Positions 21,001-32,300 of a stretch of DNA of 64,000 nt are shown here, in pieces. The notes under the pieces are model-generated. The model had not been told where the DNA came from, ran no database searches, and saw nothing but the letters and a program-made list of their open reading frames with translations. The stretch comes from Sympetrum striolatum (Eukaryota > Arthropoda > Insecta > Odonata > Libellulidae), in the NCBI GenBank assembly GCA_947579665.1, contig OX388348.1, forward strand, positions 6,386,001 through 6,450,000, read 5' to 3'. Positions within the stretch are counted from its first letter, which is position 1, and each line of letters starts with the position of its first letter. The translations under genes were made by a program, and so were the position numbers.

Positions 21001-22915
21001 TGCGTTTTCGCCGCCGGATTTTCTCCTTTGGCACGCCGTCGCTTCCAATCACGCCACGTAGTTTACGTATCTGCCGCACCGCGCGCCCTCGTCGCTTTCT
21101 TTGCCAATTATTCTTCGCGGGGGAGCAATTTTTTCTTCATTCGCCGCAGTGATTCGAGAGGCGCTACACCCTTTCTCATTCAAATACATCTTTCAGATGT
21201 GTTAATCGACCGCAGAAAAATACAAGTTTGATCTCTCTGTATTGTTAATTTAAAAAATTATATCAATATAATCTTTAGTAATCTATATCATAATCAAACT
21301 TAAAATACGTACCTTTTAAATAGCTAGAAATGCAAATGGTGAAAACAGACAAATTCCGACAAAGATGATTATGAAAATGATTGATGGAGACTTGTTAAGT
21401 TACTACATTATGAAGAATCTCTGCATCATCAATATCTTGGCCAATGTTTGCTGACATGCATTCATATATTTAAGTCAACTTTATTCCTCAAATTAATTAC
21501 TTGAATAATCAGTATTTAATCGTTTTTATTTATGTATGCCACAGATTTGTATTTTTATTTTTTATTTTTCTGAAAGTCACATAATGAGCCTTATTGACAT
21601 TGTAAAAATGGAGTATTTAACACAAATTTAATCTCTGATTTTTTGGAAAATGACATTCTCCAGTTGCGAGAACGTTCTTTCTTCTATGTCCATTAATGAG
21701 TCTCAAATTCATCCACTGCTAATATAAAATTAGTTTTATGGCATTTCCTGAGTTTTACCTTGTTCGTGACTCATCAATCTGATCATAGAATCTTAGAAAA
21801 AGCCAAAACAAGTTCTTTTTGGATATTTTAAGATTCTCCGTGTGCCTAATATAAACTTTACTTCACAGTCTGAGTATTAATACTCAATTGCTTAATACGT
21901 TCCCCGAGGTACGATCATCGTAACGGCAGATTAATGTGCCAACTTTCACGGCAAGTTCGAACTCGGCCCACGCGCCTCGAGGCATCGCAAATCCCCATCC
22001 GAGCATGCAAATAATAATTGCGAAAATGAAGGATGATTTACATTAGACGCCGCTTAGTTCTCTATGAAGCATGTACATTTGCTACCCAACCTCGGAAACT
22101 CGTGTATATTGGGACAAGCGTCGCGAATTATGCTTTTACTCTGCTAACTAACCTCCTCGCCCACATCTGCTTATTAGACGCTACTCTGTTATTAGTTCCT
22201 AGAATAATTTTCGGCGAAGTCGCCCAGAGACGATTCTCAGAGCATTAACAGACGCGGTAAATGATAAATTAAAATGGAGTTTATAGTATTCACTGGATAG
22301 AAGGCGAATTATTAATGGATGCCGTCTTCATCAATTTAAAAACTACATAAGGATTAGATTTTTCGTGAATTGACGACGTCAACTGATTCGTGAAGAATAT
22401 AGCAGACGAAAAACTCTTGTCCTTTCCTAATCTCAAGTAAGGTAACTTCCTGTGTTCGGCTATGACTGATAGGAGAAATTGCTACTATCTTCTAGTCGGC
22501 CTACCTGACACGAAATCTCTATGGGCTACACATCTTGGTCGATTCTTTAGCTTTTAATTATTTTTTACTATTATTAGATCTACCATTAAAAGTCATTGTA
22601 CATATGTATTAATGTTTTCTATTATCTTATTTATTTTCTTTAAAATCGAATCCAGTTTCCTGTTGTTAAAGAAAATTTCATAGTTATTTTTATTTGATCT
22701 GGTTTTAGGATTTAGTCATTTATAATAATTTTACTGTGACAGTGATTAGGCGTAATAATTCTGTAAATAAAATCAACAGTCTCAGGCGACGTCTTGTGGA
22801 AATATGTCATGATGAAAATAATAAAATTTGTACTTTTTCCACAGTAAAATATACAATAGAAACGTATAAAATAAAAAGAGATGTATGATAGAAATCCGAT
22901 TAATAGTTTTAAGAA
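18001..22915. other. No gene recognised; several GC-elevated islands
   Basis: 18830-19330 is GC-elevated, and its 3' part (19185-19330) is dense in CCCTA and TAGGG blocks that can pair locally. 20930-21190 is CpG-rich (CACGCCGTCGC..., CCGCACCGCGCGCC), with no recognisable protein in any frame. 21900-22250 is another island, with an octamer ATGCAAAT at 22005-22012 beside TAAT cores. The remainder is AT-rich and blank. Open frames of up to 112 codons (18830-19168 plus) match nothing that I recognise. Confidence 0.4.
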
Positions 22916-22980
22916 TGTGGGGTATGGAACCAGGGTCGTTAGATTCAAGAGATGTAGGCCTAAGGATAAGAAATGCCATT
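22916..22980 (-). repeat. Degenerate tRNA-like fragment
   Basis: Minus strand reads CTTATCCTTAGGCCTACATC ... CGACCCTGGTTCCATACCCC. The second part has a B-box-like GGTTC.A..CC with the invariant G changed. Weak, but it has the layout of a decayed tRNA-derived SINE head. Confidence 0.25.
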
Positions 22981-24550
22981 GCAGGGAAAAATCCTCTTAG
23001 AAAGAAGGAGTGACGAAATTGACTTCCGACACTTTTCGAGTTAGCTAGGTAATTAGTTAGAGTATCGGACGGAATGCATGCTTATATTAGATAAACCGAA
23101 AACGAAACATTTTCAATCCTCCTAATTCCTGGTATGAATGGTAGCTACCTAATCAATTGAGCTCAGAAAAGCTTCGAATCGAAGCAGAGATTGTATTGCC
23201 TTTGTGGCTCAGTTCCTCATAATCGCACCATTTTCACTCGTGACAACTAAGGCGGACATTTAACAAGTTTACGAGACGCTGAGAGTCGTTGCTGGGTTTG
23301 AAAACAAGGGAAAGGTCGGAAGGCGTTTGTTCAACTGAAAGTGGAAGTTATGGGAGTTAATAGGCTCTGGGATTGGATGGAGATGTCATCGAATGGCGTA
23401 CGTCTGCTGGAAAAAGGGCGGAATGAAAGTACCTTTTCGATGAGTAATGAGACAAGTAAAGAAAAAGGAATACAAAGGGAAGTCGGATCTCGTTCTCTTC
23501 TGAAGCTTAAGTTGTGGTCTCAAAAGAAAGCATTGCGTTACAAACAGATCGCTTTCTTTGCAGGGGATCAAAAAGACCGTTTTGGTCGAGCTTCCTGAAG
23601 CAGAAACCAAAGAAATGGTCATGTTTAACATCCACAATACAAGAGAAAGGAAGAAGGAAAACCACACGTTCATCTATATAGTTATCTGTAAATCGAATTT
23701 ATTTTAACTACAGCAATATTTTTGTTTACTACCTTCTCAAATAAAATTTGAAAATTCCAAGTTAACTTCGTGGAAAAGGAAATGGAATGAGAGTAAAATT
23801 TCTTTCTAATTGAAAATATTACTGATCATGTGACCTCGAAATTTCATACAACATTAAAAGTTATTCTGATGAATTCTCACGCAACAAGGGAGTCCGGTCA
23901 GCAAGCTTCATACAGTTGGAATTGTTTGGTTTACTCGATGGTGACGAAAATTATGATGAAATCCTTCGAATTATATTTTCTAAACAGAATCAAATATAAT
24001 GAGATCGTTCATTAATTAGATAAAATTTAGCAGTAAATTTTATTCATCTTACTATATATTTTAATGAAGTTTTAGTAATATGAATTTCTAAGATAAAAAC
24101 CTCCAATACTGGAAATATGTTCCTGCAACTATATCCAGATGAATGGTCCTTATCTTATTTGTCATTTAGTACAGTCTAGAGAAACATATATATTTCGTCA
24201 ACCTTCCTCACAGTTCATGGCCGTGATGAAATAATAGCCATTGCAATGATAAATAGTGGTACTAATTAAGGTATCTTTCCTCATGGAATTCCAGGTATAA
24301 TGTTGCTCGTACAGTCATTACAGCGTTCTAGATGGGTGAAGAGAGCGAAGGCAAACTACTTCACTCCTTACACTTGTCTAGTAAGCCTCATTCTCTCCTA
24401 ATAGTTCATTACAGCCGATGCTATTGAGAGTTAAGTTCCAACCGACATTCAGGCTGAATACTCAACAGTCGAGACTAGAAAGAACAGCGGAGATGGTTGC
24501 GGCCTTACCTTGGCGGCAATCCATAGCAACGGGAAAAGTAAACGAGACAG
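22981..24550. other. No gene recognised
   Basis: Overlapping frames on both strands at 23340-23670 (85 and 95 codons) have no known motif. The rest is AT-rich with no repeats seen. Confidence 0.45.
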
Positions 24551-24676
24551 TTTAATTTATACTAAACCACCAAAATAATATACACACACGATAGATCGCA
24601 ATCACCTGATAATGACGCAATGCATCGTAACCGGGTCACATTATGCATTATTTCTTGTGGTTTAGTATAAATTAAA
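24551..24676. mobile_element. 126-bp inverted-repeat element (MITE-like)
   Basis: TTTAATTTATACTAAACCAC (24551-24570) and its exact reverse complement (24657-24676) bound a 126-base unit; the pairing continues imperfectly inward. The loop side carries CCTGATAATGACGCAATGCA followed by CGTAACCGGGTCAC. This resembles the CTGA..GA ... CGAAACCGGTC arrangement common in hammerhead-bearing retroelement repeats, but key bases are changed. No coding capacity. Confidence 0.65.
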
Positions 24677-24717
24677 GTATCTTGTGTACTTTTAACTTTA
24701 AGATAATATAATAAAAT

Positions 24718-24879
24718 AAGAATTACTAGGAAATTTTCCTCAGAAAATATATTTGGAGGTTTCGGCTTAACGCCATCTTCAGATCAAAACCTTTTTTTGT
24801 GAGCTGTTTTGACCTGAATATGACATTATGCCGAAACCTCCAAATATATTTTCTGTGGAAGATTACCTAATAATTCTTA
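24718..24879. mobile_element. 162-bp inverted-repeat element
   Basis: Left arm 24718-24790 and right arm 24804-24879 pair: AAGAATTACTAGG with CCTAATAATTCTT at the ends, and CAGAAAATATATTTGGAGG then TTTCGGC with GCCGAAACCTCCAAATATAT inside. Read on the minus strand, the left arm has CTGAAGA-T-GGC-GTTAA-GCC-GAAA (24758-24782). The sequence after the right arm (to about 24915) resembles bases 30-90 of the window. It lies only 42 bases from the element at 24551-24676. Confidence 0.7.
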
Positions 24880-24919
24880 TAGCTATTCAATGGCTTTCCA
24901 CGAAGTACGGCCAGGATTG

Positions 24920-27900
24920 ATTGATTACGTCAAGAAAACTTACGTTTGATGGTCTTGAATTACTATAATTTTAATATATTACTTCATTTTACATATTAGA
25001 TTTTCTATAGAAATGTACTTTTCAATTCGATAAGATTAGTAAACAGAAAAATCTCAAACATTGTGTGGGCAAAAACATAAAACCGCACTTCTTTGGTTGT
25101 GATACTTCAACATTATTCATTTATTATGATTTTATCTTACTCTAAAACTATAAGTAGAAAATGTACCTTTAGAGTTAAGCAGTAGAGATTCTATTTTACA
25201 TAAGATACTCTATCAGGTATTCGGATTTAGGAATCGGTTGAAATGATTAAGCATATATGAATAAAGAGAAGAGGAATTCCTTTCTCCTATATACTGAAAT
25301 GGAAGGTTGACGTGGTGTAGCTAAGTTTAAATATACCTTTGTAATCACAATTTTATTCCGTTCTTCCAAAGTACTAACTTAACTACTAGCCACGCCATAC
25401 TAACGTGCCGCATTTAATGTTTTCGTGTGCAGCGTACTATCGAAGCGGAAGATTCACTGCTACTTTAAGTAGGAGTGAAATTTACGCTATATTTTTCAAT
25501 ATATTCCTCTTGATTTATCACTTCGGTAACAATGATTTTTATTGCTTATAATTAGTTTATGACATTGAAACAATTTCCGTTATTCTACATTTATAAACGT
25601 AGTGAAACCATTTCAGTTATTTCACAGGAATAACCGTAACTGGCTACAGATCATCATTACGATCATGAATAAACAGTTCGCATATTAACAGAGGCAAAAA
25701 TATCAATTGTAAATACATGGAATTTGAAATGAAATATATAAATGCGTCAGGAATACATTTACAATATATTGTACTCTACCGTCTACCTATCGTACTCTAC
25801 CAATATATTGAAGAGGTTGTTAGAAGAAGCCTGAGCATGTTTGTATACATACTGCCAATGGTTGGTAATAGATTCTAATTTTTGTGCTATCTCCTTTTTA
25901 TTACTTGAATTTTTAGAATGGAACTAAAATAATTGCGCTGTAGTGTTCCGCAAAGATGGGCGCATAGTGTACCGCTGAAGACAACAAATTGGGAGTAGCC
26001 GCTATATAATCGTCCCCGTTCAAGTTGCGTTATAAGAATTGGATCAACCCGCCTTTCTTTCAATCGCATAGTTTCGGGTTTCAAATTAAATCTTTCAGAT
26101 ACCATTGTGTAGCAGGGAATCTCATCGGATTAAGCTGTTTCAAATCTGAGAAAAGCTGATTCATATCAGCTGTCCGTGTACCGCCATATTGTTCTCGTTT
26201 CGATCGAAATAAGCTATGCCGAAGAAGTGCCTTATGGGAATTTCAGTGCTCCCGTTCGGAGACGCACTCCCAACATCTGTGCAATCATTTTGTTCTGCTG
26301 GATAAAAGAGTGTAGAACTCAATTCTCTCTCTTTCAAGATGGCGCACTCATCCGTTTGTCTTTTGTTTCTCTCCGACTGCTGAAAGCGCCTCCTGCGACA
26401 CACATTTTGTCCAAGGTCTCTACGAGCAGGTATTTTCTTTCTCGGTTTAGATACGCCAGCATCATCAGTCGATGGCTTATTTGTTGTTGGCCTCTTTTTA
26501 AGTTTAAACACACTTTTGAAGGCGTTTCGTTGTTTTTTTTTTGATGAGGGATGAAGTGTAACTTAAGAGCTCTTGAAATTCGATGGCGCGATTCTGAATA
26601 ACTTCCGAAATTAAAAAAGAACTATTGTTAAGGCAGTATAATTTCCAAATTTTTTTCTGTAAACTTTGCGAAGGTAAGTGTACAGTGTGAGTATTAGAAT
26701 GTTGAATAGAGGAAATTAAGTGCATATGTTTATCAATTTTTTGCAATTCAACGTGACTAAATTACAGCTAAGACGATAAGAACTATGACATCAATGAGGA
26801 AAATAATCGAATTCTAGGTATCTCCCGAGCTATATCATGATGCCAACAAAATGTAACCGATAATTGGTTATTATTATATGGATATTGGTTATTATCCATA
26901 AAAAATTTAATTACTCAAATCGATTAAAATTATTGAATTTTTCCAATTAAATATTATTCTAAAATTTACATAAATATTCCGTTGAATGTTTAAATTCAGC
27001 TAAATACAGAGCAAAAAATTATCTGCAGAAAAAAATAAGCATAGTTATTTCATCGAATGTAATGAGTTGCATTAATAATACATGGCATGATAATTATGGG
27101 GGACACTTCTATTCATTCGTCGCAGGATTATGGAAATAATTTGATTCTGTATTTTAAAATGAAAAGATATCAATATTAATATCCGTCAGTTTTCTTTTAT
27201 GACGTGGTATGTATGGTTGTATGATGCAGTATTTGAATTTATTTGTTCTGTTTAAGTGCAGTGGTTATATTCCATTTGAAATTATTATAAGAGGAATTCC
27301 CAAACTGCAGTGTGCCTTTATAAATTTAATAAATAAAATAAATAAATATAAATAAATTCTATTTGAATGCATTCTCTTTGGTCGATATTTCGAATGGTAT
27401 AAACCTATACTTTTTACTGCTATTTTAAATTTAAAAATTAAAAAAATGAGTTTTAAGTAGTAACTAGAAAAAATATGACGTAATTGTACTTAAAAGACGT
27501 AGACAAATTAAGGGACTTCGCAATTTTACATGCATTCTAGATAAAAAAGAAATGATATTTTTTTATAAAACTTATTCTAAGAGATGATGAAATTATTTAG
27601 ATTAAGGTATACGTAATGTTTTAGCAGCATTTAGGCGAAATTCTGTATTTGCTGGAATATTTTTTTTTATTTTTTCGAAAAATAGCTACCGCTGTGTTCT
27701 GCTATGAGTACAAATGACTTATAACATCCGTACTCTTCTCAACGAGTTCTCAAAACGAGTTTGCAAATGTCATAACCTATTACAATAGCAATTTTAAAAT
27801 ATATATGTTAATTGAGATGTGATATCCAAACATTTCAATATTAGAATTCTAGCATTACTTATATTTGATTAGCTATTTTAATTGGTAAATTTCGAGTATT

Positions 27901-28329
27901 AGTTTTGATTAAATATCTTTGAAGATCTTATCCTATCACAGAAAATTGTTTTTGCAAATATCAGATCGTTTTAGCTAATTAGAACTCTTTTACGAAATTG
28001 AGGTAAACCAAAACATCCACTAGAGAGAATTCATATAAAATAATCATCCCGAAAAAGCTCTTAAAACTTTCGCTAGGACATTGGACGCATTTTTAATATC
28101 CAAATTGACGAAGCCACTCAAAGGAGTATTGCAAATGGCCTCCATTGCGACTTTCCTTTGTCCTTTTTAGTTCCACAATTACGCACTCTCTTTGAAACCC
28201 TCTTTGCTGCCGTCCTTCCATATGTGGTCCATACATCTGTAGGATAAGTAGATCTTTGTCCAGGAGCCCCTTTGAGGTCCGAAAGAGACGATGAATCGTC
28301 CCATTTTCTCCATCTTTTATATCGCATCT
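24920..28329. other. No gene recognised
   Basis: AT-rich. 25900-26530 is a mildly GC-elevated island with a lysine/arginine-rich minus-strand frame (about 26530 down to 26400, KLKKRPTTNKPSTDDAGV then KPRKKIPARRDL) that reads more like protein than its surroundings, but I cannot identify it or see splice sites. 27318-27357 is an AAT/AAAT simple repeat. Nothing else stands out. Confidence 0.4.
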
Positions 28330-28570
28330 CGGAATAAAACCGCCCGTTCTGCTACTTGGCAGCATCCACACGGAGCGAGCAGTTCGCATGGATGCCGCCG
28401 AGCGTCGCCACCGTCTCGTCTCCCGGAGTTGCATGTGGCGCACGTGGCCATGTTGTTTTCGTGTGAGTTTTCATTTTTCCCCGCGCCTCTGTCCCGCGCC
28501 GTATTACGGCCCAAAGTCTCGCTCGTGTTATTTTTGCTCGTGTTTTGTTTCCGCGGAAGTTACTACGCGT
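28330..28570. promoter_or_regulatory. CpG-rich island
   Basis: By hand count about 24 CpG dinucleotides lie between 28384 and 28575, in strong contrast to the AT-rich surroundings. Examples are GCCGCCGAGCGTCGCCACCG and CCCCGCGCC...CCGCGCCG. Overlapping open frames of 82-110 codons occur on both strands, as expected by chance in GC-rich sequence, and none is recognisable. Such an island could be a promoter with a 5' untranslated exon or a conserved regulatory element. No TATA box or clear initiator decides the strand. Confidence 0.35.
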
Positions 28571-28737
28571 CTGTGTCTTCAGGTCACCTCGGAATGCCAC
28601 GAGGGATGCTTTGCTTTATTTAAGATAGCATTCCGTGAATGGACATTTTTATATACCTTTCGTAGTCTAGGATTATGAACGATCAACGAGTCTTTAATAT
28701 ACTTGAGTTCGGATAAAGAGACAGTTTGTGGTCTTAC

Positions 28738-28806
28738 CTGCTTTACTCCTTCACCTCTTGTCTTGTTTGCACGCAAAATTTTCATCGGCAAGTGGAATTT
28801 TAGCAT
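28738..28806 (-). CDS. Possible short 5' coding exon, unknown protein
   Basis: On the minus strand an ATG at 28806 opens a 23-codon frame (starting MLKFHLPMKILRANK) that ends at CAG|GTAAGA (28738/28737), a strong splice donor. The A-rich context before the ATG is neutral. It lies about 0.2 kb from the CpG-rich island at 28330-28570, but on the minus strand it would be upstream of that island, so the two do not form an obvious promoter-exon pair. The peptide is not recognised. A chance match is quite possible. Confidence 0.15.
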
Positions 28807-28839
28807 ATAAACGGATATAATGAAAATTCGGCCAAAATT

Positions 28840-29193
28840 AGAGAGGAGTCATACTTTGACCCTTCTGAAGCGTAAATGTTTACTAATTTCTACTTCCTGT
28901 TTTTCTCTTATCCTTTATCTTTCTGTAATGATTTATCTTTTCTAATATCTCCTCCTGATGAATGGAGTACTTTTCTATTGGTACTGTATAGAAAATAATG
29001 CATCCTTCATTTATTTTTTGCGCATTCTTTTGCATTAATATGTAAGTTATGAGCGAGGTATGAGTGATGCTGAACAGTGATTGGTTAACGTCTCTCCAAC
29101 GAAAAGAAGTGTTGAGTGATTTTGCTGCTGTTACTTGTTCCTCTTATAGCAATCTGACTTGGTGAGGAAAGTAGATTTTGATGGTGATATTTG
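28840..29193. other. No gene recognised
   Basis: AT-rich sequence, nothing supported. Confidence 0.5.
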
Positions 29194-29330
29194 TATCTGG
29201 CTTAAGTAATTTGGTACACCCGAGTTCAAGTCTTCTTCTGGGCGACTTCTCCATTTTGGTCAACACTCTGCAATACCAAGAAACTATTATGCCGACTGGC
29301 CGAATCCAAAATAAAGAATGCACTGCTTAT
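29194..29330 (+). repeat. Possible decayed tRNA-derived SINE
   Basis: TGGCTTAAGTAATTTGG fits an A box, CGAGTTCAAGTC fits a weak B box 20 bases later, and the segment ends CCGAATCCAAAATAAAG about 90 bases downstream. The order head, body, AATAAA-like tail is SINE-like, but no second copy or target duplication was found. Confidence 0.25.
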
Positions 29331-32300
29331 TGATTCGCTAAGCGTTTTATAGAAATAGGGCTGGGTTAGGGAATCTTCTGCTATCCTCTCCATTACACTA
29401 TCCTATTGGAGCTTTTTTATAATAGCCTTGTTTCCACCATTGGAGAAATATCATCTTCGTTGCCGTTGTTGAAGATTCCATGAAAGTATACAGTCTTCAA
29501 GATAACGATAAATTAATTTAAAATAACGTATTCTCAGTCAGGAAAAACAATGCATTTGTGTCTTCCATTCCTACCACACGCAGGAATAATACTTGGGTAT
29601 ACAATTAGCGTAAGCAGGAAAAAACATAGGTCATATTATCGGTTGTAGCTCCGTCACTAAAACAAAGAAGGACCAATGTTTTTCTCAGAAAGGTGTTACC
29701 ACTGCCTAGCTTATTTAAGCATATAAAATATCGATGTAAAATTTACTCACATTTGTGTTTATCTAATTAATTTACTAATAATAGAAATAATAATGTTAAT
29801 CACTATTAGAAGGGGAGTAAACATGCAAAACTAATAATTGACGCACGATTTCTGTCGTAGTTTATTTTAGTCTCACAGATGAAGAATGAGACTAAGATAA
29901 TTAGTTATTTCTTATTTAGAATATCCTTTGGAAAGTACATTTTGATCAGCTTCATCGAGATAAAAAAGACTTCAGGAAAAACTTTTGCATTTTAATGATT
30001 TGAAGCAGATTTAATGAGAGCGCGAAGGGATTAGTTATCAGATCTGCCGCAAGGCGCTCTCATCGTCGTACACAGTGAAAGAACTCTCGGCGTTGTTATT
30101 CGATAACACGATACAAAAGAATGTCCACTCTCACCTCAACTTTCACGCTTCCTAAAATTTTACGGCTGTCGTATTAACAAAGACACATTTAGGCAACAGG
30201 GTGTTGTACAACCCTTTTTCTATCCGATTTCTCAGTTCGTGGATTAAGTCATAATACGCGAGGACAGTCTCTTTATCCCAATTATCTGATCTGTGCCATT
30301 TGATGAAATTTCAATTCTCTTCCCGACTTAACAAGGTGACGATGCGATGTTGGCCGTAAGGGCTGACCCTGACAATCGCGTGGAGTTTACAAACGATTTC
30401 ATCCTACTTATAAAGGACTTACAATTCTTGTTAAAACTTGACAATTCTCTTCAATTCAGTCTTTTTCAGACCGATAAGTAAGTAAATTGGGAAATTACCT
30501 TATTTTTCGTGAAGTTTATTTATCCAAAATCTTGGCTCAAGAAGTTTTTTTTTACTCTGATTGGAAATAAAAGTGTAACACAGAATCAGTCTTCGAAATG
30601 TTCACTCCCAATCCTAGAAATAGGAATAAAAACAGCAAATAAGTTGATCCTAGTCTAAAATATTTGTAACAATTTTTATTGGCTAAGAATGTATGTTTTC
30701 ATTCACATTGTGTGAATATTTTAAGATGAAGGTTCTAGAGATACAATTCGTCGTGCAATAGCGATCTCCTTCGTCAGATGGAATATAATAAAGAATATAG
30801 GTGTCGAAAGACAACATTCCCTGGCGATTACTGGGAACGCTATTCTGTTTATCGAGGAAGAAAGGTTGATCGCATCCATCCATCTCAAGTGGGATTTTTT
30901 GATTGGTGAATTCCTGAGCACTTGTTAAATAATTTTTCTTGTGTGTCGCCCAACTATTTTTTCGAGTATCCACTATTTGCTGGGAATTTTGAAAACTCTT
31001 TGCTTTAGTTTTTGGAAATTCGTTAATGATCTCGCATATTCATAATTACATCGTGGGTTATTATGGTTCATCCAGTTACTTAATTGAAGGTTATCTTAAA
31101 AATTACAACAAAAACCTTTTCCTTGGAACAGAAACGCAGCTCAATAAGCTAAGCGCCCACAACAAATTCCATTATTCCGAAGACAATTTGAGGTACCTAA
31201 CTACGATCTCTGTTAGATGTTCTCGAGTAATTACATTTAATATATTCGGGCTCAACTATTTTGATTGAAGCCATACTCGAGAAGCAAAGGCATTTGTTAA
31301 TTTTCAATATACTTGTCTGTTTCTGTATTAATGATTTCTTTTATATAATAAGCCTGTAGAGTTCATTACTATTTCTATTAAAGCCAAAAATGAGTATCCA
31401 GCCTGTTGACAAGATAGATGTGTTTACTCAACGACATTGGTAACATTTACGTCCTATTAGCAATAGAACAGCCTGAAAGATGAATCGCATTACTGTTAAT
31501 AACAATGTGATTAATATTTCAATTATCAAAGTATAAAATTCTAAGCCATCCACGTATTCAAGTGCTAAACAGAGCACAAAGGCTACAACTAACTCAATTG
31601 TAGCATTCTCGCCCTAGAAGTATTGGACTGATTGTATAATGTAGTTATACAAGAAGCACAGACGTAGAGCGTGCTAATAGCACCCAGAAGACGCTAATTA
31701 TCGTTCGCTAAGAGCTGTTTCTAGGTCCCATTGTCTTGCGCGTGAATTTGTGAAGTTCGTTTTCAGATACTTGTAACTATAATGCGCTGCAAAATCTTTC
31801 GGTTTTAGTTTAGTTTTACATTATTTTAGACGCGGTAAATTTGGGAACTTTTTAACGCCTCTCGCAATGATATTTTGACATACATAATTGTACTATCTGA
31901 ATTCCTCCTCTTGAAATTGGTCTATTCAGTCTCAAATGCTTTCAAATAGAGACCACACTTTATGTTTCCGTAGCATTGTGTGGGATTTTAAAGGCGAGAA
32001 GAAGCTGACGGGAACAGGTCAGAGGCTCTTTTGTATGTAAAAGAGAATATATTACTCTTATTTGGCATAAAATCCATGACCGACGTTTCCTTAGTATTCT
32101 CGGAGTATTCCGAATTCTTTACTGGAGTTTCTACAAAAGATTTATCGCCCGATTTTGAACAAGAGCAGAGTTGCGAAGGCCCTTTTCGGAGCCGTTAGTT
32201 TGTGAAGGTGAGCTTTTTCTTTACCAGCGATTTTTCAGTTGCTTTAAATGATAATTTCCTTTTCCTTTGGCACCATGTGAATTCAGAACGACAGAAGAAG

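Noticed and set aside
24755..24782. Functional hammerhead ribozyme
   Set aside because: Core boxes are present, but an extra base precedes stem II and no stem III with a UH cleavage site can be drawn nearby.
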